Assembly: GCA_046704565.1 (NCBI GenBank)
Contig: JBJKRP010000366.1
Coordinates: 1 to 34,715 of the forward strand
DNA length: 34,715 nt
DNA from: FEN-1297 sp046704565
GTDB lineage: Bacteria > Bacteroidota > Ignavibacteria > Ignavibacteriales > Ignavibacteriaceae
Reading direction: 5' to 3'
Shown: piece by piece, positions 25,950-32,581 of the stretch
How the letters are laid out: each line of letters opens with the position of its first letter
How positions within the stretch are numbered: the first letter of the stretch is position 1
Translations under genes and position numbers: made by a program
The notes under the pieces: generated by a model
Database searches by the model: none
What the model was told of the DNA's origin: nothing
What the model saw: the letters and a program-made list of their open reading frames with translations, nothing else

Positions 25950-26375
25950 CTAATCTTCTACTGTAATGCCCATGCTTCTTGCAGTACCGGCAACCATACT
26001 GGATGCATGGTCAACATCAAAAGCATTTAGATCCGGCATTTTAAGCTGCGCAATTTCCTTTACCTGGGCTCTGGAAACTTTGGCAACTTTATTACGATGT
26101 GGTTCAGCCGAGCCTTTTTCAACCTTCGCAGCTTTCTTCAGAAGTTCAGCCGCCGGAGGAGTCTTTGTAATAAACGTAAAAGACTTATCCGAAAAAACCG
26201 TGATTACTACCGGGATTATCAAGCCTTCTTTATCATTGGTTCTTGCATTAAACTGCTTGCAGAACTCCATTATATTAACGCCTTTTTGTCCCAAAGCCGG
26301 ACCAACCGGCGGAGAAGGGTTTGCTTTACCGGCGGGGATTTGTAATTTGATATATCCTGTTATCTTTTTAGCCAT
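25950..26375 (-). CDS. rplK: 50S ribosomal protein L11 (uL11)
   Basis: GTPase-centre protein with L10 and L12. The invariant 141 residues include KLQIPAGKANPSPPVGPALGQKGVNIMEFCKQFNA (proline-rich thiostrepton-site region, residues 8-42) and the C-terminal rRNA-binding domain ending SMVAGTARSMGITVED. AGGAAAG precedes the ATG. Confidence 0.99.
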   Translation of the reverse strand: MAKKITGYIKLQIPAGKANPSPPVGPALGQKGVNIMEFCKQFNARTNDKEGLIIPVVITVFSDKSFTFITKTPPAAELLKKAAKVEKGSAEPHRNKVAKVSRAQVKEIAQLKMPDLNAFDVDHASSMVAGTARSMGITVED

Positions 26376-26403
26376 AATTCTTTCCTATAGGAATAAATAC
26401 TTT

Positions 26404-26949
26404 TTATTTTTCTAATTCCGCTTGAACAAAATCGATTTCTACCGGAGTCTTTCTTCCGAAGATTGAAACCATCACCTTTATCTTCATCTTTTCCTCATTT
26501 ACTTCCTGAACAGTACCGGAGAAATTATTGAAAGGACCATCGATGATTTTTACTATATCGCCGTTCCTGAAGATCGTCTCCATTCTTTCAGTGGATTCGT
26601 CCTGGGTAATTCTGCCGACTATTCTTTTTACCTCTTCCGGCTGAAGAGGATTCGGATTTGTTTTGGTTCCCAAAAACCCCATCACAGATGGAGTGTTTAG
26701 AATAAAATCTTTTACCTGGTTGTCAAGGTCAGCTTGAACCAGAATATACCCCGGGAAGAAGTTTTTAGTCTTGCTTTTTTTCTTGCCGTCTTTTACTTCA
26801 AAAACTTTTTCTGTAGGTACCAGAACGTCCTGGATTTTAGCCTTCAATCTTTCGTTGTCGTTTAGCTCAGCGTCAATAAGACCTTTCACCTTGTTTTCGT
26901 GACCGGAGAAAGTCCTAACAACATACCACTTTAATTCCGAATCAGACAT
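26404..26949 (-). CDS. nusG: Transcription termination/antitermination factor NusG
   Basis: Binds RNA polymerase beta' clamp helices and links to Rho or S10. The 181 residues hold the NGN domain with KWYVVRTFSGHENKVK and NFFPGYILVQADLD, and the C-terminal KOW domain with GDIVKIIDGPFNNFSGTVQEV. No domain insertion. It starts four bases after the secE stop, so the two are coupled. Confidence 0.98.
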   Translation of the reverse strand: MSDSELKWYVVRTFSGHENKVKGLIDAELNDNERLKAKIQDVLVPTEKVFEVKDGKKKSKTKNFFPGYILVQADLDNQVKDFILNTPSVMGFLGTKTNPNPLQPEEVKRIVGRITQDESTERMETIFRNGDIVKIIDGPFNNFSGTVQEVNEEKMKIKVMVSIFGRKTPVEIDFVQAELEK

Positions 26950-26953
26950 TAAC

Positions 26954-27136
26954 TTAGAATATTCCTTTAAAAATTTGAGTAATTATCATGTCTATCACGT
27001 AGGTAAAACCCGCCAGCATAAGGCAAGAAACAATAACAACGGTTGTGGATTCTTTTAGCTCGTCCATCGTTGGCCAGGTAACTTTTTTCATTTCCTTAAC
27101 CACATCTTCAAAAAAGGCAATAATTTTTTGTTTCAT
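26954..27136 (-). CDS. secE: Preprotein translocase subunit SecE
   Basis: Clamps SecY (encoded at 456-1790). The 60 residues are the minimal single-helix form: the amphipathic FFEDVVKEMKKVTWPTMDEL with the conserved WPT, and one membrane helix (about 31-54). It is 26 bases downstream of a defective tRNA-Trp unit, so its mRNA 5' end may depend on tRNA processing. Confidence 0.97.
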   Translation of the reverse strand: MKQKIIAFFEDVVKEMKKVTWPTMDELKESTTVVIVSCLMLAGFTYVIDMIITQIFKGIF

Positions 27137-27162
27137 AAATGCTTCTTTAGTTTTCTTCTTAG

Positions 27163-27244
27163 CACGTCAGGAGGGACTCGAACCCCCATCCCGAAAGCTT
27201 TCGGGATTTGGAGACCGCTACTCTACCAATTGAGCTACTGACGT
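27163..27244 (-). pseudogene. tRNA-Trp-like unit carrying a palindrome (copy nearest secE)
   Basis: Acceptor stem ACGTCAG/CTGACGT, D arm, 5' anticodon stem GCGGT, loop CTCCAAA (anticodon CCA), T arm and G73 all match the intact copy at 27293-27365. But the 10 bases ACCGCCGGTT (3' anticodon stem plus variable loop) are replaced by 19 bases that complete the palindrome ATCCCGAAAGCTTTCGGGAT. The anticodon stem cannot form, so decoding is unlikely. It could be a pseudogene, or a tRNA-like element kept for RNA processing. Confidence 0.75.
27188..27207. repeat. Perfect 20-base palindrome in tRNA-Trp-like unit
   Basis: ATCCCGAAAGCTTTCGGGAT is perfectly self-complementary (8-bp stem if the central AGCT is the loop). 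An identical copy is at 27409-27428. Its arms begin with the same TCCCGA/TCGGGA as the rpoB-rpoC element. Confidence 0.85.
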
Positions 27245-27292
27245 ATTTTTCTTTTTTTTATCAATACAATTTCAACCATATTGAGCTTTTCG

Positions 27293-27365
27293 CACGTCAG
27301 GAGGGACTCGAACCCCCAACCGGCGGTTTTGGAGACCGCTACTCTGCCAATTGAGCTACTGACGT
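27293..27365 (-). tRNA. tRNA-Trp (anticodon CCA), the intact copy
   Basis: A standard 73-base cloverleaf: acceptor ACGTCAG/CTGACGT with G73, D arm GCTC/GAGT, anticodon stem GCGGT/ACCGC with loop CTCCAAA, variable CGGTT, T arm GGGGG-TTCGAGT-CCCTC with one G-T pair. CCA is not encoded. The tRNA-Trp to secE-nusG linkage is common in bacteria. This is the only one of three copies that can fold fully. Confidence 0.97.
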
Positions 27366-27396
27366 ATAATTTCATTTTCATTTTTTCCTACTTCAA

Positions 27397-27465
27397 ACTC
27401 GAACCCCCATCCCGAAAGCTTTCGGGATTTGGAGACCGCTACTCTGCCAATTGAGCTACTGACGT
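27397..27465 (-). pseudogene. Truncated tRNA-Trp-like unit carrying the same palindrome
   Basis: The 5' part is identical to the intact tRNA-Trp through anticodon loop CTCCAAA. It then has the same palindrome replacement as the copy at 27163-27244, followed by GGGGGTTCGAGT. After the T loop the sequence diverges to TTGAAGTAGG, so the 3' T-stem strand and acceptor strand are missing. It cannot be a functional tRNA. Confidence 0.88.
27409..27428. repeat. Second copy of the 20-base palindrome
   Basis: Identical to the palindrome at 27188-27207 and placed at the same point of a tRNA-Trp-like unit. Identity of the whole replacement suggests that the altered tRNA form was copied within the array after a single event. 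Confidence 0.85.
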
Positions 27466-27475
27466 AACTATAATA

Positions 27476-27625
27476 TTATTTTGTTTCTTTATGAATAGTA
27501 TGCTTCTTATCCCAGCGGCAATACTTTTTATATTCTGCACGGTTTGGGTGAAGCCTTTTATTCTTTGTCGTAGTGTAATTTCTTCTTTTACACTCTGTGC
27601 ACTCTAAGGTTATTATTTCTCTCAT
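27476..27625 (-). CDS. rpmG: 50S ribosomal protein L33 (bL33)
   Basis: A 49-residue protein read from an ATG at 27623-27625: MREIITLECTECKRRNYTTT, then NKRLHPNRAEYKKYCRWDKKHTIHKE, a clear L33 pattern. Cys9, Cys12 and Cys36 are present, while the usual fourth zinc ligand is Asp39 (CRWD), so zinc binding may be weakened. No ribosome site was seen upstream. It lies between a tRNA-Thr fragment and the tRNA-Trp array; rpmG next to tRNA-Trp and secE is common in bacteria. Confidence 0.95.
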   Translation of the reverse strand: MREIITLECTECKRRNYTTTKNKRLHPNRAEYKKYCRWDKKHTIHKETK

Positions 27626-27652
27626 GATAAATATATTTTATTTTTGATTTAA

Positions 27653-27706
27653 GCTGACGGTCACTGTTATATCGGGATGACCTCATCCTTACCAGGGATG
27701 CGCTCT
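27653..27706 (-). pseudogene. tRNA-Thr fragment
   Basis: The segment 27679-27706 matches the intact tRNA-Thr (27726-27798) over the end of the D arm, the anticodon arm (CATCC/GGATG, anticodon GGT) and AGGTCA, with three changes. A possible acceptor remnant GCTGACG is at 27653-27659, but the T arm between is altered and contains ATCGGGAT, and the 5' acceptor and D-arm start are gone. It is a degenerate duplicate. Confidence 0.75.
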
Positions 27707-27725
27707 GTTTTAATTTCTTTTTTTG

Positions 27726-27798
27726 AGCTGATGACCGGGATTGAACCGGTGACCTCATCCTTACCAAGGATGTGCTCTACCAACTGAGCTACATCAGC
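27726..27798 (-). tRNA. tRNA-Thr (anticodon GGT)
   Basis: Full cloverleaf: acceptor GCTGATG/CATCAGC, D arm GCTC/GAGC, anticodon stem CATCC/GGATG with loop TTGGTAA, variable AGGTC, T arm ACCGG-TTCAATC-CCGGT, T73. CCA is not encoded. Part of the Tyr-Gly-Thr series known from many bacteria upstream of tuf/secE. Confidence 0.96.
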
Positions 27799-27808
27799 CT
27801 TTATGTCG

Positions 27809-27882
27809 AGCGGGAGACGGGACTCGAACCCGCGACCAACAGCTTGGAAGGCTGTGACTCTAGCCAACTGAGTTACTCCCGC
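27809..27882 (-). tRNA. tRNA-Gly (anticodon TCC)
   Basis: Full cloverleaf: acceptor GCGGGAG/CTCCCGC, D arm ACTC/GAGT, anticodon stem ACAGC/GCTGT with loop CTTCCAA, variable TGGTC, T arm GCGGG-TTCGAGT-CCCGT, T73. CCA is not encoded. It lies ten bases upstream of tRNA-Thr, so both come from one precursor. Confidence 0.96.
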
Positions 27883-28043
27883 AGTAACTTTTTCAATTCT
27901 TTTAGAACAGAATTTCAATATTATCTTAGAACAAAATCAGAATTTCCCTTATGTTTGGGAAAGCACAAAAAAATAAGGGAACTATTTTTTATTTTTGTAT
28001 TGATATTCCCTTACGTCGTCTATCATAAAAATCATTCTCTATG

Positions 28044-28127
28044 TGGGCGGCGAGGGATTCGAACCCCCAAAGGCGTCAGCCAACGGATTTACAGTCCGCC
28101 CCGGCTCTCCAACTCCGGCGTCCGCCC
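28044..28127 (-). tRNA. tRNA-Tyr (anticodon GTA)
   Basis: An 84-base class II tRNA with long variable arm. Acceptor GGGCGGA/GCCGCCC has a mismatch at the last pair; anticodon stem GCGGA/TCCGT with loop CTGTAAA; T arm GGGGG-TTCGAAT-CCCTC; A73. First gene of the minus-strand tRNA-rpmG-secE-nusG series; a candidate promoter is just upstream. A gap of about 160 bases to tRNA-Gly holds no recognised gene. Confidence 0.95.
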
Positions 28128-28147
28128 GGTTTTATAAATGAGCAACA

Positions 28148-28176
28148 AATATATTTGGATTACAACAAAAATGCAA
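28148..28176 (-). promoter_or_regulatory. Candidate promoter for the tRNA-Tyr cluster
   Basis: On the minus strand TTGCAT (28171-28176) and TATATT (28148-28153) are 17 bases apart, and the tRNA-Tyr begins about 20 bases downstream. The -10 box equals that of the str promoter; the -35 matches in only three positions. Confidence 0.45.
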
Positions 28177-28381
28177 ATTAAAAATAGCACTTTCCCTCTA
28201 AAAATGACAACTATTTTTTGATTTGCAGCATGTTTTGGGTTTTCCATGGCTGCTACCATTTCAGTCCTCATTCCTAAGATTATTTTCGGAAGCCTGCATT
28301 CAATTACTGCTATAAGAAATTTTATACAATGTTCTGCTAATTCTAAACTACCCGTTAAACCTTTAGTTCAATTGCGGTGAC

Positions 28382-28387
28382 TATATT
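28382..28387 (+). promoter_or_regulatory. Possible -10 box upstream of the outer-membrane protein gene
   Basis: TATATT lies 21 bases before the ATG at 28409. No good -35 was seen at the right distance. The 281-base region 28128-28408 separates the minus and plus gene blocks and should carry divergent promoters; nothing else was recognised there. Confidence 0.25.
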
Positions 28388-28408
28388 AGGAACATAAGGA
28401 AAGTTCGT

Positions 28409-31240
28409 ATGAAGAAAATATTTATTCTCGTCTTGTCGATTATTTTGTGCTCCAAAATTTTTCCACAGGGTTTTTCGGTTTCAGGACAGGTGGCTGATTC
28501 ATCTTCAAAGAAAGTATTAGAAGGCGCTAACGTAACATTAACGCGACTTTCTAATTCGCAAATGAAAGGAAAGGTAACGGATAATAAAGGAAGATTTTAT
28601 ATAGGTGAATTGTCGCCGGGTAAATATTCTTTTAATATTAGCTTTGTCGGTTATAAATCTTACAAACAAAACATAGATATAAAAAACTATTCTGTTGATC
28701 TCAAAACGATTTATCTTTCTCCACGCGGAATTAAGCTTGGAACGGTAAACGTAAGTGCTAGACCTATTCCCGTTATAATAAAGCAGGATACTGCTGAATA
28801 TAATGCGCATGCTTTTAAGACTAATAAAGATGCTAATGCTCAGGATCTTCTTACCAAAATGCCCGGAATAACAGTCCAAAATGGGACGGTACAGGCACAG
28901 GGCGAGAACGTACAAAAAGTACTGGTGGATGGAAGAGAGTTTTTCGGCAACGACCCTAACGCTGTTCTGAAAAATCTGCCGGCAGAGATCATAGATAAAA
29001 TTCAGGTGTTCGATCAGCAGAGCGATCAATCGCAGTTTACGGGATTTGACGATGGTAATACCAACAAAACTATTAATATTGTCACCAGATTAAATAACCG
29101 GGTAGGAACGTTCGGCAGAATTACCGGTGGATACGGACCTGATCAAAGGTACTCCGGCGGAGGAAATGTTAACTTCTTCAACCGTGATCAAAGAATTTCC
29201 ATCATTGCTCAAATAAATAACGTAAACCAGCAGAATTTTTCTAGTGAAGATTTGCTTGGCGTTATGTCCGGCAACGGCAGGAATTTTAGAATGATGGGGG
29301 GAATGGGCGGTGGGGGCGGAAGAGCGTTTTCAAATAACGGTAATAGGGTTGCAATTAATGGCGGAGGTCCGGGTGGCTTCGGCGGTCCAAGCATTTCAAA
29401 CTTTTTAGTAAATCAGACCGCAGGCTTAACAGATACGAGGGCTATTGGAATTAATTACTCGGACAGGTATGGAGATAAGGTAGAATTATCAGGCAGCTAC
29501 TTTTTCAATTCAACAAATAATAATGCGGTTTCAACGGATTACAGGAATTATTTTCTCGCGCTTCCGGCAGCTCAGTCTTATAACGAAGATAATTCTTCTT
29601 TAACAAAGAATGTAAATCACCGGCTGAATTTAAGGCTTAACTATCAGATTGACGAAAATAATTCCATCTTATTTTATCCTACATTTACTGCACAGATTAA
29701 CAACGGTTTAAGTAATGTAAACGGAATTACAACTGCAGGCGCAGATAAACTAAACTCGACAAGCAATTTTTTTAACTCGAATTTAACGGCAATAAATTCT
29801 TCAAACAATTTGCTGCTGCGTCATAGGTTCGATACACCGGGAAGAACCATATCTATCGGATTAAACGGAACCTTCACAAATAATACCGGCAATAATAATC
29901 TTTTTGCAGAGGATAATTATTACAGCTCAGTAAATACTTCAGATACGGTCAATCAAAATTCCAACCTGCTAAAGCATGGATTCAGCGGTTCCGCAAACAT
30001 AGTTTACACAGAACCGATAGCCGTCAACAGTATGCTGCAGTTCGACTCCAGGTTTGATTATTCTGAGAACAACAGCAACCAGAACACCTTTGACATCGTT
30101 AATAACATATCCTCGCCGGATACCTCGCTAAGCAATGTTTATAAGGAATTTTACCGGACGCAAAGCTTTGGCGCCGGCTATCGATTTAGAGAAAGAGAAC
30201 TTTCTTTTGCATTAAACCTTCATTACAGCTTTGCTCAGCAGGCAAACTCTCAAACGTTCCCGCAGCAAGGATACATGGAAAGATCATACCAATCGCTTCT
30301 TCCTTCTTTATTCTTAAGATATTTCATTTCGCGGACAAATAATCTCAGGCTGTCATACTCTACAAGTAATGAGCCTCCGAGCATCGACCAATTGCAGAAT
30401 GTTTTGAATAATTCAAATCCTACCCAGCTAAGTATCGGCAACCCAGAGCTAAAGCAAGACTACAGACATTCGCTTGTACTTCGGTATATTCAAATAAACC
30501 CGGACAGAATGAATTCGCTGTTCATTATGCTGGGCGCAACAGCAATTCAAAATTACATCGGCAACAACACCATAATCGCACAAAACGACACTACGCTTCT
30601 TACAAACATATTCTTAAATAAAGGAACCAGGCTGACCATTCCGGAAAATCTTAACGGGTATTTCAACATCCGTTCATTTATAGTATACGGATTCCCTGTT
30701 GATTTCCTTAAGTCAAATCTGAACTTAAGTCTGAACGGAACCTTTACTCGCACACCGGGAGTTATCAACAACGTGCTGAACTATTCCAACTCAAATACCA
30801 TCGGCGGCGGTATTGTTCTCGGAAGCAATATCAGCGATAAGGTGGACTTTACAATTTCGTCATTCAGCAGTTACAATTTTGTAAAAAACAGCGGAGTAGA
30901 CCAGACATTAGGCAGCAACAATTACTTTACGGATAATGCATCGTTAAGATTTTACTGGCGCTTCTGGAAGGGCTTTGTTCTTCAGAATGAATTAAACGAC
31001 CAGTATAACAGCGGACAAAGCGGCAACTCAAAACCGAATATTCTGCTCTGGAACATTAACCTCGGTATAAAAATACTTAATAGTGATGACGGTGAGATAA
31101 GGCTTTCGGTTAACGACCTTCTAAACCAGAATACTAACTTCCAGCACAATGTTTCAGATTCCTATATTGAGGACGTTCGGACAAACGTTTTAGGAAGGTA
31201 CTATTTACTCTCGTTTGTTTACAGCATAAGAGCTTACTAA
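28409..31240 (+). CDS. Outer-membrane beta-barrel protein, TonB-receptor-like with carboxypeptidase-regulatory domain
   Basis: Predicted outer-membrane protein of 943 residues. A signal peptide spans about 1-20 (KKIFILVLSIILCS). Residues 22-105 form a carboxypeptidase-regulatory-like beta-sandwich (SGQVADSSSKKVLEGANVTL). Residues 110-230 resemble a TonB-receptor plug (QDLLTKMPGITVQNGTV, VLVDGREFFGNDP, EIIDKIQVFD). The rest alternates aromatic and polar residues as in a large barrel of the outer-membrane-protein beta-barrel family of the FCB group, ending in YSIRAY. A glycine-rich stretch lies at about 284-325. No TonB box or SusD partner is visible. The substrate is unknown. AAGGAAAG precedes the ATG. 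Confidence 0.88.
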   Translation: MKKIFILVLSIILCSKIFPQGFSVSGQVADSSSKKVLEGANVTLTRLSNSQMKGKVTDNKGRFYIGELSPGKYSFNISFVGYKSYKQNIDIKNYSVDLKTIYLSPRGIKLGTVNVSARPIPVIIKQDTAEYNAHAFKTNKDANAQDLLTKMPGITVQNGTVQAQGENVQKVLVDGREFFGNDPNAVLKNLPAEIIDKIQVFDQQSDQSQFTGFDDGNTNKTINIVTRLNNRVGTFGRITGGYGPDQRYSGGGNVNFFNRDQRISIIAQINNVNQQNFSSEDLLGVMSGNGRNFRMMGGMGGGGGRAFSNNGNRVAINGGGPGGFGGPSISNFLVNQTAGLTDTRAIGINYSDRYGDKVELSGSYFFNSTNNNAVSTDYRNYFLALPAAQSYNEDNSSLTKNVNHRLNLRLNYQIDENNSILFYPTFTAQINNGLSNVNGITTAGADKLNSTSNFFNSNLTAINSSNNLLLRHRFDTPGRTISIGLNGTFTNNTGNNNLFAEDNYYSSVNTSDTVNQNSNLLKHGFSGSANIVYTEPIAVNSMLQFDSRFDYSENNSNQNTFDIVNNISSPDTSLSNVYKEFYRTQSFGAGYRFRERELSFALNLHYSFAQQANSQTFPQQGYMERSYQSLLPSLFLRYFISRTNNLRLSYSTSNEPPSIDQLQNVLNNSNPTQLSIGNPELKQDYRHSLVLRYIQINPDRMNSLFIMLGATAIQNYIGNNTIIAQNDTTLLTNIFLNKGTRLTIPENLNGYFNIRSFIVYGFPVDFLKSNLNLSLNGTFTRTPGVINNVLNYSNSNTIGGGIVLGSNISDKVDFTISSFSSYNFVKNSGVDQTLGSNNYFTDNASLRFYWRFWKGFVLQNELNDQYNSGQSGNSKPNILLWNINLGIKILNSDDGEIRLSVNDLLNQNTNFQHNVSDSYIEDVRTNVLGRYYLLSFVYSIRAY

Positions 31241-31263
31241 TAAAAGAATTTTTAACGACAGCA

Positions 31264-31726
31264 ATGGCAGTACCAATAACTCTAAGGGCATTGCTGATTA
31301 AGACCGGAGTGTTGCTAACGATAAGAGGGCTAAATCCAACGATGGAAGGGGTGCTGCCGGTGGAAACAGGGGTATGACCGACGGCATGAAGGTTGTTTCC
31401 GTTTGAGAGAGGGCTATTTCCGCTGGAAAGGGGGGTATATCCCCCGGAGAGGGGGGGTATTCCCTCTGGAAGGAGGGGTGTATCCGATGGAAAGAGGGAT
31501 ATTTCCGCTGTATATAAGGGTACTTCTGCGGGATATAGGGCTGTTCTCGATGGAAGCAGGGGTATATCCGTTTGAAGGAGGGGTGTTTCCGATGGGAATA
31601 AGGGTATTTCGTTCTGGGAAAAGCGTATTTTTTGCCAAAAAGATAGCTAATTCGATCAAGATAAGAGATAATACGGATTCTAAAATAGGCTGCTCCTTGC
31701 GAAATCAATCAATTTCGATTACCCGG
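31264..31726. repeat. Degenerate tandem repeat with 21-base period
   Basis: Units are about GGGGTATTTCC followed by GATGGAAGGA on the plus strand. Unit starts can be placed at 31285, 31306, 31327, 31348, 31369, 31391, 31411, 31432, 31453, 31475, 31496, 31517, 31538, 31559, 31580, 31601 and 31622; nearly all steps are exactly 21. Weaker units continue on both sides (31264; 31643 to about 31726). The core holds runs of 4-7 G once per unit. There are no spacers. The consensus has no stop in any frame, so overlapping open frames with heptapeptide repeats arise on both strands; none has a good start. It lies directly between the barrel gene and the siroheme genes. Confidence 0.88.
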
Positions 31727-31749
31727 CTTGCCGGAATGCTAAAGAGCAT
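31700..31749 (+). other. Three adjacent short hairpins upstream of the siroheme genes
   Basis: CGAAAT-CAATCA-ATTTCG (31700-31717), CCGG-CTTG-CCGG (31723-31734) and ATGCT-AAAG-AGCAT (31736-31749) follow each other. There is no U tract. They could end the barrel-gene transcript, lie in the siroheme leader, or be chance. The remainder up to 31888 shows no recognised riboswitch. Confidence 0.3.
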
Positions 31750-31888
31750 CGTTATAAATTTCCTTTAAAAGACTTGAGGAATCTCGCTAAGCCCGCCATT
31801 GTAACTTAGAAGCAACACGGGGATTACAGAATTATTTACTTCTTTGATTTTGGCACTTCAAATAATAAACTTTCTGAAAAGGAACGAT

Positions 31889-32554
31889 ATGTTTATGAGC
31901 AAAAACGGAAGCACGGCTTTTTTCCCGGTCCTGATCAACCTAAAAAAATTTCCTTGTCTAATTGTCGGCGGAGGAGAAGTTGCTTTACGAAAAGCTTTAT
32001 CGCTGCTTGAATTTAATGCGCAAGTTACCGTAATCTCTCCAAGGGTCTGCAAGCCGCTGATAGAGCTATCCAAAGCGGACAAATTAAAAATTATTCTGAA
32101 GCCGTACTCAAAAGAATTCATCAAAGATTTCAAAATCGTCTTTTGTGCTACTAACAATCTAAAGATTAACAGGACTGTTTATCAAGACTGCAATGAAGAA
32201 AATATCCTAATTAATGTTGCAGATGACCCGGAGCTTTGCGACTTCATACTTCCCGCTAACATTAAGCGGGGCGACCTTACCATTTCGATAGCCTCGCAGG
32301 GTAAAGCTCCGTTCTTTACCAGGGCGATAAAGAAAAAGCTTGAAGAATTTATCTCTCCGGTTTATTCCGATATTGCCGAATTAGCAGGCAAGTTTAGGAA
32401 GAAGCTTCTGGTAAGTTCAAGGGCTGACTCTTCAAATTTTAAATCAATGATGTTTAAGAATTTTCTTTCTGTAAACTGGGAAGACCAGATTAGGCAGGAC
32501 GGCACGGCAAAATCACGTCGCCGCTTTCAAAATTTACTAAAGGAAATAAATTGA
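31889..32554 (+). CDS. Precorrin-2 dehydrogenase / sirohydrochlorin ferrochelatase (SirC/Met8/CysG N-terminal family)
   Basis: Oxidises precorrin-2 to sirohydrochlorin with NAD; many relatives also insert iron to give siroheme. The start at 31889 (MFMSKNGS) is chosen because AAGGA lies just upstream; a longer frame from 31844 has no site. The 221 residues hold the nucleotide-binding LIVGGGEVALRKALSLLE (GGGEVA at 27-32), ISP, FCATNN, the NVADDPELCDF block with the acid residues at 112-113 equivalent to the catalytic Asp of CysG/Met8, and SIASQGKAPFFTRAIKKKLE. It matches the N-terminal half of CysG; the methyltransferase half is a separate gene at 33198. Confidence 0.9.
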   Translation: MFMSKNGSTAFFPVLINLKKFPCLIVGGGEVALRKALSLLEFNAQVTVISPRVCKPLIELSKADKLKIILKPYSKEFIKDFKIVFCATNNLKINRTVYQDCNEENILINVADDPELCDFILPANIKRGDLTISIASQGKAPFFTRAIKKKLEEFISPVYSDIAELAGKFRKKLLVSSRADSSNFKSMMFKNFLSVNWEDQIRQDGTAKSRRRFQNLLKEIN

Positions 32555-32581
32555 TTTTTAGAGTTTAAAGCGGAAAAGATT

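Noticed and set aside
27163..27244. Intron in tRNA-Trp
   Set aside because: Removing the extra sequence does not restore the anticodon stem: the ACCGC strand is absent, so it is a replacement, not an insertion.
27667..28137. Open frames across the tRNA cluster on both strands
   Set aside because: They read through tRNA genes and give well-known spurious tRNA translations.
28089..28271. Short minus-strand open frame upstream of tRNA-Tyr
   Set aside because: It overlaps the tRNA gene, has no ribosome site and shows no recognisable features.
31264..31726. CRISPR array
   Set aside because: Units are contiguous and degenerate with no unique spacers between conserved repeats, and no cas gene is present.
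31298..31768. Open frames of 60-136 codons on both strands in the 21-base array
   Set aside because: The repeat unit has no stop codon in any frame and its length is a multiple of three, so long frames appear automatically. Those seen start at TTG with no ribosome site.
31727..31888. Cobalamin or SAM riboswitch ahead of the siroheme genes
   Set aside because: No conserved core sequences of either class were seen, and the leader is too short for a cobalamin riboswitch.
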